Source: DAIOEK01 sp963708715 | GTDB taxonomy: Bacteria; Chloroflexota; Anaerolineae; Anaerolineales; Anaerolineaceae | Length of the DNA: 64,000 bases | Direction of reading: 5' to 3' | NCBI GenBank assembly: GCA_963708715.1 | Contig: CAVPSU010000001.1 | Location: 186,001-250,000, forward strand | Part shown: piece by piece, positions 43,406 to 51,252 of the stretch | How the letters are laid out: every line of letters starts with the position of its first letter | Position numbering within the stretch: position 1 is the first letter of the stretch | Position numbers and translations under genes: made by a program | Notes under the pieces: generated by a model | What the model saw: the letters and a program-made list of their open reading frames with translations, nothing else | What the model was told of the DNA's origin: nothing | Database searches by the model: none

Positions 43406-45847
43406 ATGCCAAAAATAGCCTTACGAGCCTATAATCGTGAGATTAGTAGTTTGATTGATCGTGGTCAGACGGATGAGGCAGTAGCCCACTGCCAATATAT
43501 CCTGCAAACTTATCCCAAACATCTTGAAACCTATCGTCTTCTAGGTAAAGCATACCTTGAAGCACACCGCCACACTGAAGCAATGGACCTGTTTCAGCGT
43601 ATTCTTGCGGTTGTTCCCGATGATTTTATTACTCATGTTGGGATGAGTATTATCCGCGGTGAAGAAGATGACCTCAATGCAGCGATCTGGCACATGGAGC
43701 GGGCTTTTGAAAGTCAACCATCTAATCAAGCGATCCAGGATGAACTCAAGCATTTATATGGTCGTCGTGATGGTCAGGAACCAACAAAAATTCGTCTCAC
43801 CCGGGGAGCGCTCTGTCGGATGTATGCACGTGGAAACCAGAATCGACAAGCGATCGCTGAGATCAAATCGATTCTCAACGAGACCCCAGATCGACCCGAT
43901 CTGGAAGTATTGCTTGCCAGAATGTACTTTCTTTCTGGGATGACACCAGATGCCCTGGCACTTTCACAGAAAATTCTTGAGAAACTACCCTTCGGTTACG
44001 ACACAAACAAATTAATGGTGGAAATATTACGCTCATCGAACAAGATGGGTGAAGCTGACTTCTATTTGAAGAAAGTGATTGCACTTGATCCTTACGAATC
44101 ATTTGTATCAGACCCGAATGTCTCGGTTGACCAGATCCCTGAAGATTCGATCCTAATGGAGAAATATTTCTATGATCCAACAGGACAGAGTCAACCAACG
44201 GAACAGGTCGGGCAAGCCGAAATGGCAGAAGAGACCGCTCCAGATTGGTTGGTATCAGACCTTGCTGGTGTAGACGATATGGGATCCAAGGGGTTTACTC
44301 GAATATTGGATTCAACCGCATTGACCCAGGAAACGCCTCCCACGGAAGACTCAACTACAACACAACCTGTTGTGACAGAACCGGCGGAAGAAAACCTACC
44401 TGCCTGGTTGCAGAATTCCGAAGTGTCCAAGGACGAAGAAATACCTGATTTCCTTAAATCTACAGGTTGGGCAACTGCAGGATCTATCACAGAAGAGACT
44501 CCACCCGCCCAGGTAATTAATGTAGATGAGCCGGTAATTCCCCTGGAAGGCGAAATTGTACCAGCCGAAATTCCGGATTGGTTACAGACAATGGCACCAG
44601 GTGGTGATACACCATCATCTGATGAACCTGTAGCCCAATCGGGTGAATCTTTTTCAGATTGGCTAAGCGGACTGGATCAAACACCGCCTCCATCCGAAGA
44701 AAGTCTTGATACTTTACCTGAAATGACTGAGCCAAAAGCTGTATTCAGTGAAGCAGACACAACTCCTGAAGCCGAGCCTGCTGCGCAATTGCCTGATTGG
44801 CTGCAGCAAATTTCGACCAGTGGAGAACCTGCAATAACTGAAGAACAAGGGATCTGGCAAAAAGAAGAGTTCCTCGAGGAGACCCCTCCCTCTCTGGATT
44901 CTATCCTTCCATCAGATAAACCATTTACGGATGAAGAATTCCCGATTGCCGGGGGTACCACTATACTCGCGCCAGAAGACCTCCCTGATTGGCTTCAAGA
45001 TATGCAGCCCGCCGCCGATACAACGACCAAGTCGGATGAAACCATGGAAAGCATTCCCACGGTTGAGCCACCCACTTACAAACCTTCGCAAGAAGTGGTA
45101 ACGATGGCTCTTACTCCCGAAGAAAAAGATTCAATGCCGGAATGGTTGGCTGAGATCCAACAATCTATTCCTGTAGAAGACCAAAAAGAGGAACCTGCTG
45201 TTGAGCCTGTTGATGAGAAACGAACAGCTACCCTACCTGATGAAGACCGAGAAGAAGTCGAACAGATGCCCGATTGGTTACATCTATTAGATCAGGATAA
45301 ACCAATAACCGAATATGAGCAGGCAGAGAATATTTCGGATGACACCTTTTCTTTTGAATCTATAAAACCCACGAATATTTCCTTGGAACCAGATACATTG
45401 TCAATGGAAATTCCAGATGACAAGCCCACAACCAGCATTCTCCCACCTAACCCGGAAGATGCAGCAGAAGAGCTGCCTGAATGGCTGCGTGAGATGGATA
45501 CGATGCCAGCAGAAGGCACAAGTCCTGTCGAAGAGGTATCTTCTGAGACACCGCAGGAAGGATTCCCCGATTGGCTGAAGGGATACAATCCTCCTCCAGC
45601 AGAATCTCCATTGCCGCCCGAGGAGCCTCTTGTTGAACCAGAAGCAGTAGAAGAAGTACCTGCCTGGTTGCAAGATCTCACAATAGGATCCGGTGAAGAT
45701 AGTTCTGAACCAGAGCTGCCAGATTGGCTTAAGGATATGCAGTTCAGTGCAGAGACTGGAGAAGAAATCGGCGAGGTTAGTCAATCTACCGAATTGCCAG
45801 TATGGTTACAGGATTCTCGGGATCGAATCAAAGGTGGAAGAGGTTGA
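43406..45847 (+). CDS. TPR protein with acidic linker of repeated PDWL motifs (N-terminal part)
   Basis: The frame of 813 residues starts with several tetratricopeptide repeats (about residues 1-250), suggesting a scaffold for protein contacts. The remaining 560 residues are acidic and probably disordered, rich in Glu, Pro and Thr. Within this linker the short motif [LIMFV]-P-[DEA]-W-L (or close variants) recurs about 14 times, for example LPDWLQQI, IPDWLQTM, MPEWLAEI, LPEWLREM, VPAWLQDL. Its frame ends at a TGA 45845-45847, but the next frame continues the same composition to 47015, so the gene is probably frameshifted. GGGAGG precedes the ATG. Confidence 0.85.
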   Translation: MPKIALRAYNREISSLIDRGQTDEAVAHCQYILQTYPKHLETYRLLGKAYLEAHRHTEAMDLFQRILAVVPDDFITHVGMSIIRGEEDDLNAAIWHMERAFESQPSNQAIQDELKHLYGRRDGQEPTKIRLTRGALCRMYARGNQNRQAIAEIKSILNETPDRPDLEVLLARMYFLSGMTPDALALSQKILEKLPFGYDTNKLMVEILRSSNKMGEADFYLKKVIALDPYESFVSDPNVSVDQIPEDSILMEKYFYDPTGQSQPTEQVGQAEMAEETAPDWLVSDLAGVDDMGSKGFTRILDSTALTQETPPTEDSTTTQPVVTEPAEENLPAWLQNSEVSKDEEIPDFLKSTGWATAGSITEETPPAQVINVDEPVIPLEGEIVPAEIPDWLQTMAPGGDTPSSDEPVAQSGESFSDWLSGLDQTPPPSEESLDTLPEMTEPKAVFSEADTTPEAEPAAQLPDWLQQISTSGEPAITEEQGIWQKEEFLEETPPSLDSILPSDKPFTDEEFPIAGGTTILAPEDLPDWLQDMQPAADTTTKSDETMESIPTVEPPTYKPSQEVVTMALTPEEKDSMPEWLAEIQQSIPVEDQKEEPAVEPVDEKRTATLPDEDREEVEQMPDWLHLLDQDKPITEYEQAENISDDTFSFESIKPTNISLEPDTLSMEIPDDKPTTSILPPNPEDAAEELPEWLREMDTMPAEGTSPVEEVSSETPQEGFPDWLKGYNPPPAESPLPPEEPLVEPEAVEEVPAWLQDLTIGSGEDSSEPELPDWLKDMQFSAETGEEIGEVSQSTELPVWLQDSRDRIKGGRG

Positions 45848-47015
45848 AACAACCTTACCTGAAGGTCCCCTCGAAACCTCTGAACCTGTCGCAGAGGAGG
45901 TCAATCTGACCGAATCTGGTCTGGTTGAGATGGAAATTGAACAGCCAGTAGGTATCCCTGAAGAAATTCCATCTGCCGAAGTACCTGAAGAACAAGTGGA
46001 GATTAGTGAGACGATCCTCACAATATCCGATAAGGTGGAAGAAGAAGAAATTCCTGCCGTCGAAGAAGCCGTCAGTTTGATCGAACCAGGCACTAGCGTC
46101 GAAGTGGTTTCTGAAGAAACGCTATCCGAAATTCCTGAACTGGAGATAACTGAGCCTGTATTACCAGTGGATGAAGAAACGGAACCTGTAGAATCCATTC
46201 TCACCGATGAAAGTGCCGCCGCAGCCGCTGCCGCAATTGGTATTCCTCTCTTCGCAGAGAACGCATCCAAACCCGGTGTCACCGAATCCCTTCCTCCGCT
46301 TACCGCTTCCCAAATCCCAGTTGAAGAAGAAACGCAAATTCCTGCTGAACAGACCATGGAAGAGCCTCTCTCTGTGGTAAATGTGGAAGAAGAACTATCT
46401 CAGGTTGAAGTACCGGAGACTACCGAAGCAATGGTTTCAGATGCGCTGGAATCGATCATGCTTCCGGAAGAGCCAGCACTGACAGTCACCAAGGAAGAAG
46501 CAGTTGAGATGGTTTCTGAGGAGGTCGTTCCACCCACAGAAGAATTCATCCCGGAAGTTGCTGAAGAAGTAGTAAATCCTATTGAGGAACCAGTTTCAGA
46601 AATTGAGGAAGTAGTTGCTGCAGAACCCATTGCCGAATTGGAACCGGAACCGGTGGTCGAAGAGGATGTCCTCGTCCCCACCGAAGAAATTGCGGCAGTC
46701 GCAATGGTGGAAGAACCTGTCCTAAAAGCTGAAGAAGCCGCGGTTGCCCTACCAGAACCTGATTACGATATCTTATTTACCAACGCTCAACGGATGGTGG
46801 AAGCCGGTGATTATTCTACCGCCCAACCAGCTCTGAGTAACCTGATCATATCCGAACAAAAATTGGATGATATCATCGCACTGGTTCAGGAAGCGTTGAA
46901 ACGTGATCCGACTGACTTCGATCTCTGGTTAACCCTCGGCGATGCCAATGGAAGGTCTGGAAAACTCCAGAATGCGCTCGACGCCTATACGAAAGCCGAA
47001 GAATACCTTCAATAG
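45819..47015 (+). CDS. C-terminal continuation of the TPR protein, shifted by one base
   Basis: About 400 residues follow in the next frame. They repeat the acidic Glu/Pro-rich style, starting with SKVEEVETTLPEG. The final 90 residues are TPR-like (ILFTNAQRMVEAGDYSTAQ, LWLTLGDANGRSGKLQNALDAYTKAEEYL). There is no plausible start codon or ribosome-binding site at the junction. Removing one base near 45817-45822 (TCTCGGG) joins the two frames into a single protein of about 1200 residues. A real frameshift, a sequence error or programmed shifting all remain possible. Confidence 0.7.
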   Translation, partial: GIESKVEEVETTLPEGPLETSEPVAEEVNLTESGLVEMEIEQPVGIPEEIPSAEVPEEQVEISETILTISDKVEEEEIPAVEEAVSLIEPGTSVEVVSEETLSEIPELEITEPVLPVDEETEPVESILTDESAAAAAAAIGIPLFAENASKPGVTESLPPLTASQIPVEEETQIPAEQTMEEPLSVVNVEEELSQVEVPETTEAMVSDALESIMLPEEPALTVTKEEAVEMVSEEVVPPTEEFIPEVAEEVVNPIEEPVSEIEEVVAAEPIAELEPEPVVEEDVLVPTEEIAAVAMVEEPVLKAEEAAVALPEPDYDILFTNAQRMVEAGDYSTAQPALSNLIISEQKLDDIIALVQEALKRDPTDFDLWLTLGDANGRSGKLQNALDAYTKAEEYLQ

Positions 47016-47031
47016 TTCATTGTCCAGGTTA

Positions 47032-47040
47032 TGATATACT
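47032..47040 (+). promoter_or_regulatory. Putative extended -10 for ndk
   Basis: TGATATACT matches TGnTATAnT and overlaps the left arm of the hairpin that follows. The -35 region is weak. A start near 47047 would fall inside the hairpin. Confidence 0.4.
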
Positions 47041-47069
47041 ACTCGGGGTGGCAAACCCCGAGTAGTTTT
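47038..47069 (+). terminator. Terminator hairpin of the TPR gene upstream of ndk
   Basis: ACTACTCGGGG (47038-47048) pairs perfectly with its complement at 47056-47066 around TGGCAAA. A TTTT run follows. It lies 22 bp after the TPR stop and 24 bp before the ndk start, so it can end TPR transcription and may also affect ndk expression. Confidence 0.8.
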
Positions 47070-47092
47070 ATGCTTGTTTGAGAGGTGATATT

Positions 47093-47545
47093 TTGGAAAG
47101 AACTCTTGTCCTGATCAAACCGGACGGCGTCCAACGCGGTCTTATTGGAGAAATAATCAAACGTCTTGAGAACCGGGGACTACATCTCGTATCCGCAAAA
47201 TTCATGCAGGTTGACAAGTCATTAGCTGAACGTCATTATGCCATTCACAAAGGAAAACCATTTTATGATGGTTTGATCCGATATATTACCGCCTCACCGG
47301 TTATGGCCATGGTTTGGGAAGGACCAAATGTAATCGCTGCGGTCCGCCAGACGATGGGCGCAACAAAACCAACTGATGCCGCGCCAGGTACAGTTCGTCA
47401 TGATCTGGGTCTGATCGCAAGCAGGAACCTTACCCACGCGAGCGACAGTCTGGAAAATGCGAAGGTGGAAATTGAAATGTGGTTCGACAAAGATGAATTG
47501 TTATCATGGGATCGGGTAACAGATAATTGGATTTTCGATTTATAA
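47093..47545 (+). CDS. ndk: Nucleoside diphosphate kinase
   Basis: Ndk transfers the gamma-phosphate from ATP to other NDPs, keeping NTP pools balanced. The 150-residue protein starts LERTLVLIKPDGVQRGLIGEI, which is typical of the family. The phospho-His is in NLTHASDS near residue 118, where the family reads N-x-x-H-[GA]-S-D. Usual length is about 150. The start is a TTG at 47093, preceded by GAGGTG at 5-6 bases; an earlier TTG at 47078 adds 5 residues unlike the family. It is followed by tRNA-Asp. Confidence 0.95.
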   Translation: MERTLVLIKPDGVQRGLIGEIIKRLENRGLHLVSAKFMQVDKSLAERHYAIHKGKPFYDGLIRYITASPVMAMVWEGPNVIAAVRQTMGATKPTDAAPGTVRHDLGLIASRNLTHASDSLENAKVEIEMWFDKDELLSWDRVTDNWIFDL

Positions 47546-47572
47546 AATTGTTATCATCTGACCAATTTGTCC

Positions 47573-47601
47573 TTGACGGGTAGTGCTGGACATGATAATA
47601 T
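47573..47601 (+). promoter_or_regulatory. Promoter of tRNA-Asp
   Basis: TTGACG (47573-47578) with TAATAT (47596-47601) 17 bp later, or GATAAT slightly upstream, lies 11 bases before the tRNA. This is a plausible constitutive promoter. Confidence 0.55.
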
Positions 47602-47612
47602 ATCCTCCGTTC

Positions 47613-47686
47613 GGGGGCGTGGTGTAGCGGTCTAACATGCGGCCCTGTCAAGGCCGAGATCGCGGGTTCAAATCCCGTCGCTCCCG
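47613..47686 (+). tRNA. tRNA-Asp (anticodon GUC)
   Basis: The 74-base tRNA has acceptor GGGGGCG/CGCTCCC with one G-T pair. The anticodon stem is CGGCC/GGCCG with loop CTGTCAA, so the anticodon is GTC (aspartate). The T arm is GCGGG TTCAAAT CCCGT. CCA is not encoded. Its 3' end is the start of a 76-bp tandem repeat. Confidence 0.95.
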
Positions 47687-47697
47687 CCTGAACGATC

Positions 47698-47720
47698 AAA
47701 AACTGCGAAAGCAGTTTTTT
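47698..47720 (+). terminator. tRNA-Asp terminator, first copy
   Basis: A nine-pair stem with a GAAA tetraloop and a T-run starts 12 bases after the tRNA. The GNRA loop makes it very stable. An identical copy sits 76 bp downstream. Confidence 0.92.
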
Positions 47721-47773
47721 GTTTTCAATTCCCGTCCCCATAAGGGGATAGTATCGCTCCCGCCTGAACGATC

Positions 47774-47796
47774 AAAAACTGCGAAAGCAGTTTTTT
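47774..47796 (+). terminator. Duplicate of the tRNA-Asp terminator
   Basis: This is the second copy of the GAAA-capped hairpin, exactly 76 bp after the first. It would catch readthrough from the first one. Confidence 0.88.
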
Positions 47797-48017
47797 GTTT
47801 TCAATTCCCGTCCCTGTAAGGGGATAGTATCGCTCCCGGTAGACCTTGAATTTCAATTTGCTTTAGTAAGTATCTGATCATTCTGGTATAGTTTTCTATC
47901 AACAACAATAAAATAATCCCTTTTTTTCAATCCTGGAAGGGTGATAATATGATCGTTACTGGATTTTTGGAGATTTTTTCGTTTCAATAAATAGGTGATC
48001 CCATAGAAAATAATCGA

Positions 48018-48779
48018 ATGCCTGTATTATTCATTGGACATGGTAGTCCCATGAATGCCATTGGAGAAAATGAATTTTCGCAGGGACGACGCGAAATGGC
48101 TGCCAAATTGCCAAAGCCGGATGCGATCGGAAACCTGAGGCTCTCTCGTAACCGGGATGGAAAAACCGAGGAATATTCATTATTTTGGTGGATTTCCTAG
48201 GGAATAATATGAAGACTCATATCCTGCACCCGGCAGCCTATGACTGGCTGAAGGAGTAAGAAAGATAGTCCAATCTCAGTCGATTGGGCTAGACCAGGAT
48301 TGGGGACTTGATCATGGCTATTGGATCGTTCGATAACAAATGTATCCCAAAGCGGATATCCCGGTGGTGCAATTCAGTCTGGATTATACGAAGAATCCCC
48401 ATCAGCATTACGCGATTGCCAGGAAATTAGCTTCATTGAGAGACCAGGGGGTTCTTATTCTGGGAAGCGGAAATATCGTTCACAATCTCCGCAGGTAGTA
48501 TTCGAGGATGATATCGGAAATTTTAACCAGCCTTTCGCTTTGGAATGGGCAAAAGAAGCAAGTGAGATCTTCAAGAAATTGATTGTCGAGAACAACCATA
48601 AAGCATTGGCAGATTATGCGTTGTTAGGTCCATGTGTCCAATTGGCAGTTCCTGCGCCTGAATGTTACTTACCCTTACTTTACGTTCTTGCATTAAAAGG
48701 AGAACAAGAGAGTATTACTTATTTTAATGACAAACCTATTGCAGGTTCCCTGACCATGACATCCTTATTGATCCAATAA
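48018..48779 (+). pseudogene. Decayed 4,5-DOPA dioxygenase-like extradiol dioxygenase
   Basis: The start MPVLFIGHGSPMNAI and later WGLDHGYW, MYPKADIPVVQ, ILGSGNIVHNLR, LLGPCVQLAVPAPECYLPLLY and FNDKPIAGSLTMTS are clear pieces of the LigB/YgiD (DODA-type) dioxygenase family, in the right order over about 250 codons. They lie in more than one frame and are broken by several stops (for example TAA at 48208-48210 and TGA at 48229-48231) and a frameshift near 48490. The SAHW region after the first 38 residues is also lost. No full-length product is possible. A ribosome-binding site is not clear. Confidence 0.85.
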
Positions 48780-48906
48780 CCCCACTTGAGCATATCTTAT
48801 ACCTTGTTTCTGGAGAATCATTGTTCTTAGAAAGTAAGGAAATCGCGCATGACCTCGAATATTATTCATATTAGTCTGGTCGATCCCAGACCAGAAAAAA
48901 ACTTTT

Positions 48907-49446
48907 CCTCAGCCTGAAACTAACCTGGCAAAGATCCTTTCCGGAAGTGACTATCGCCAAAAATTCCATGCCAATCTGAAGACGTGGAATCCGGTGATCG
49001 CTTTTCTCTACCAGATCGGAATTCTTCCGCTTTTTGGCATGTCTAAAACTGTGATGCTATTAATTACAAGGGGTTGTAAGAGCGGCAAGATCTGATATAC
49101 CCCAATCGGATATTCCAACGTCGGTGGAGAGAAGTATCTTATTTCTGCCTGGGGAAAGGGTACAGGTTGGTATCGAAACCTGACCGCCCATCCAGAGCAG
49201 GTCGCCATTCAAATCGGACTAAGAAAACATACTGTTAATGCACAAGAATTATCGGACCCAATGGAAATCCATCGGATGTTGGAAAAACGTATATCCGAAT
49301 CTCCGGATATTGCGAAATACCTCTTTGGTTGGGATCCTGAAACCGATCAACCGGATAGATCCGATTTTTCTCAGATAATTGAACGGGTTTTATTGATAAG
49401 GATCATTCCAAAGCAAACAGCCGATTATGTTCTCCTTAACCGGTGA
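48907..49446 (+). pseudogene. Decayed deazaflavin-dependent nitroreductase-like gene
   Basis: The frame from about 48907 to the TGA at 49444-49446 encodes a DDN-family (F420-dependent nitroreductase-like) protein. Its hallmarks are TRGCKSGKI, YTPIGYSNVGGEKYLISAWGKGTGWYRNL and HPEQVAIQIG. One TGA at 49093-49095 interrupts it exactly where the family has Arg in GKIRYTPI, again consistent with CGA to TGA, and the preceding GRKSG reads GCKSG, another C-to-T at an Arg codon. No start codon is found in frame upstream; a TGA closes the frame at 48850. It is thus a relic. Confidence 0.82.
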
Positions 49447-49469
49447 ACGGGTGAAGCATCTCACCCGTT
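49446..49469 (+). terminator. Hairpin at the end of the nitroreductase relic
   Basis: AACGGGTGA and TCACCCGTT form a nine-pair stem around AGCATC right at the relic's TGA, followed by TAATTT. It has survived although the gene decayed. Confidence 0.65.
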
Positions 49470-49515
49470 TAATTTCATTTATCAAGTTTACGATCTGGAT
49501 GATGAAATGAATTGG

Positions 49516-50187
49516 TTACATCTTTTGCAACATCGAGAGATCATCAGACGACCTGTGTGAATAAACCCCCCGATATTTGCCGGGCAATAAATCAGCAATC
49601 AAATACATAACTTCATCTGTAACGTTCTGTCTGATTTTTTTATCTTTGATATCCAAACCATCCGTCAAACGATACATTTCACCAACCCGGATATGGAATT
49701 CTGTCCGAATAAAGTGATGCATATTGTCCCAGACTAATTCGCCACCAAAAAATGCCAGGGGCAGGATGGGGGTTCTGGTCAACGCTGCCAGCAGGGCAAA
49801 CCCAGGCTTCCCATGCTGTAGCTTACCGGTTTTTGAACGGGTACCTTCTGGAGCCACCACCAGGATCTGTTTCTGCTTGAGGACTTCCCTGGCTCTTTGT
49901 AATGCACCTAAATCGACTTCACCACGTCGAATGGGTATGGCTTTCCATGTGGAGAATAAGGCGCCAAGAAACGGATTATCCCAGGTTTCTTTTTTTACAA
50001 GTCCGGTGATGGGTCGCGGCAGCATGTGGGTATATAAAAGAGGAGCGTCGAGGAAATTTACATGGTTCACAGCAAGGATCAGAGGACCTTCCATCGGCAC
50101 TTTCGCAAGTTCGATATCATCCACGCGACAAATGGTCCGTGAAACCCCTCGAATGGCGAAATTGAGCATTCTGGTCGCTATTGTCAT
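49516..50187 (-). CDS. plsC: 1-acyl-sn-glycerol-3-phosphate acyltransferase
   Basis: PlsC adds the second acyl chain to lysophosphatidic acid in phospholipid synthesis. The 223-residue protein carries the catalytic NHVNFLDAP (H-x4-D) and the later APEGTRSKTGKLQHGKPGFALLA, the family's substrate-binding block. A membrane-interacting hydrophobic stretch is in the N-terminal 40 residues. It is 9 bp downstream of a diacylglycerol kinase-like gene, so both act on lipids in one operon. PlsX, the partner enzyme of the pathway, is at 10 kb. Confidence 0.93.
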   Translation of the reverse strand: MTIATRMLNFAIRGVSRTICRVDDIELAKVPMEGPLILAVNHVNFLDAPLLYTHMLPRPITGLVKKETWDNPFLGALFSTWKAIPIRRGEVDLGALQRAREVLKQKQILVVAPEGTRSKTGKLQHGKPGFALLAALTRTPILPLAFFGGELVWDNMHHFIRTEFHIRVGEMYRLTDGLDIKDKKIRQNVTDEVMYLIADLLPGKYRGVYSHRSSDDLSMLQKM

Positions 50188-50196
50188 ATGATTATT

Positions 50197-51108
50197 TTAA
50201 CAAACCAGATCAAGGGCTAGTGGAACCAATTCGACGACAACTTCCTTGCCGTTTGTACAAATTGTCTCCCCATCTGCATGGGCGGGAATTGAACCTTGCA
50301 GTGCAGTAATCACCACTTTCTTACTTTGGTAAAAACGGACAGCCGGATGCCCTTCCTGTGAACCTTTCATAAACCTGGTAATCAACGGGAAAGTCTTCAA
50401 CTTGGATACCTGCGAAACGCAGCATAGATCAAATTGGGTATCGTGCGGATCTCCCTTTGGAGCCATGAAGAAACCGCCACCCATTCGTATACCATTCATA
50501 ATTGACACCATCAATGCTGACAAAGTGATGGTATCCTGATCCATTACCACTTTCAAGTGAGGTGTTTTGTAATAGATAAAAATAGTTTTTAGAGCAGCGA
50601 CAATGTAGGATGTGAATCCTTTTAATCGCTTCATTTTTGCAGCTTCGAAACCAACAACTGCATCAAATCCAATACCGACCCCATTGCCAAAATATCTTCC
50701 ATCCGGGAAATTATCCCCAAATGCGATTCCAAGGTCTACCTTGCGAGGTGCTGTGTTTACCAGGAAATGACAGGCTTCATCAACTTGAGTTGGAATTCCC
50801 ATGGAAAAGGCAAAATCATTACCGCGACCAACGGGTATCACCCCCATAACCTGGGTTTTTCCAGTGCTATTTTTTACTTTCATCAGACCATTAATGACCT
50901 CATTTGAGGTGCCATCACCTCCGGCTGCGACGACCGTATCTCCATTTTCACACGCCTGAACAGCCAATTCGATCGCATGCCCAGGGTATTTCGTTTGAAT
51001 GAGAGAATAATCCGTCTGATGACCATCCAATATCTGTTTGATAGTTGGTATCGAAGCTAAACCATTCCCCCTGCCGGATATTGGATTAAGAATAATTGTA
51101 AAATGCAT
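50197..51108 (-). CDS. Diacylglycerol/lipid kinase (YegS/DagK family)
   Basis: The enzyme phosphorylates diacylglycerol or a related lipid. From ATG 51108 the protein is 303 residues. It begins HFTIILNPISGRG, then has the ATP-binding GGDGTSNEVINGL and GNDFAFSMG, the standard DAGK catalytic motifs. The start is set by an AGAGGTGAC ribosome-binding site; an in-frame start at 51174 would add 22 residues that do not fit. It is upstream of plsC, so phosphatidate made by the kinase and by PlsC meets in the same lipid pool. Confidence 0.92.
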   Translation of the reverse strand: MHFTIILNPISGRGNGLASIPTIKQILDGHQTDYSLIQTKYPGHAIELAVQACENGDTVVAAGGDGTSNEVINGLMKVKNSTGKTQVMGVIPVGRGNDFAFSMGIPTQVDEACHFLVNTAPRKVDLGIAFGDNFPDGRYFGNGVGIGFDAVVGFEAAKMKRLKGFTSYIVAALKTIFIYYKTPHLKVVMDQDTITLSALMVSIMNGIRMGGGFFMAPKGDPHDTQFDLCCVSQVSKLKTFPLITRFMKGSQEGHPAVRFYQSKKVVITALQGSIPAHADGETICTNGKEVVVELVPLALDLVC

Positions 51109-51199
51109 TGTCACCTCTTGTAGAACGGATGAGTTGATTGTAGTGGAGGGACAATGGTTGGTCAAGTCAATCAATTTTTAGGGTCAACATATAAATGAA

Positions 51200-51230
51200 A
51201 TCAGGGTTCTGTTAGTCACACAACCCTGAT
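51200..51230 (-). terminator. Terminator of the sugar operon
   Basis: ATCAGGGTT (51200-51208) and AACCCTGAT (51222-51230) form a nine-pair stem. On the minus strand it is followed by TTTCATTTATAT. It lies 23 bp after the transaldolase stop and ends the long operon. Confidence 0.7.
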
Positions 51231-51252
51231 GAGAATATATCAACGGTTTGGA

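Larger units (their letters stand above)
47678..47838 (+). repeat. 76-bp tandem repeat starting in the tRNA-Asp 3' end
   Basis: The 9-mer TCGCTCCCG at 47678 (within the tRNA acceptor arm) recurs at 47754 and 47830, exactly 76 bp apart. The two full units are identical except for two bases near the end (CCAT versus CTGT). Each unit contains the hairpin AAAAACTGC-GAAA-GCAGTTTTTT. Each unit also ends with TTCAATTCCCGTC, a sequence like the T-loop and T-stem of the tRNA. Confidence 0.9.

Noticed and set aside
45693..45818. Independent second TPR gene beginning at ATG 45693
   Set aside because: The first 40 residues are only the alternate reading of the PDWL gene; a one-base shift explains the junction better.
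45292..46681. Serine-rich open frames antisense to the TPR linker
   Set aside because: They are complements of Glu/Pro-rich coding sequence and have no start signals.
47678..47838. Direct repeats resembling a CRISPR start
   Set aside because: Only two 76-bp units and a partial third, directly adjoining with no spacers, and they begin inside a tRNA; this is a tandem duplication.
48876..48897. Hairpin TCTGGTC/GACCAGA as a terminator
   Set aside because: It is followed by A residues on the plus strand and has no T-run on the correct side for any gene.
16388..49095. Recoding of TGA as an amino acid to explain internal stops
   Set aside because: TGA ends several intact genes here, for example rsmD (20026-20028), the glycosyltransferase at 35757-35759 and the MoaD-like gene, so it works as a normal stop.
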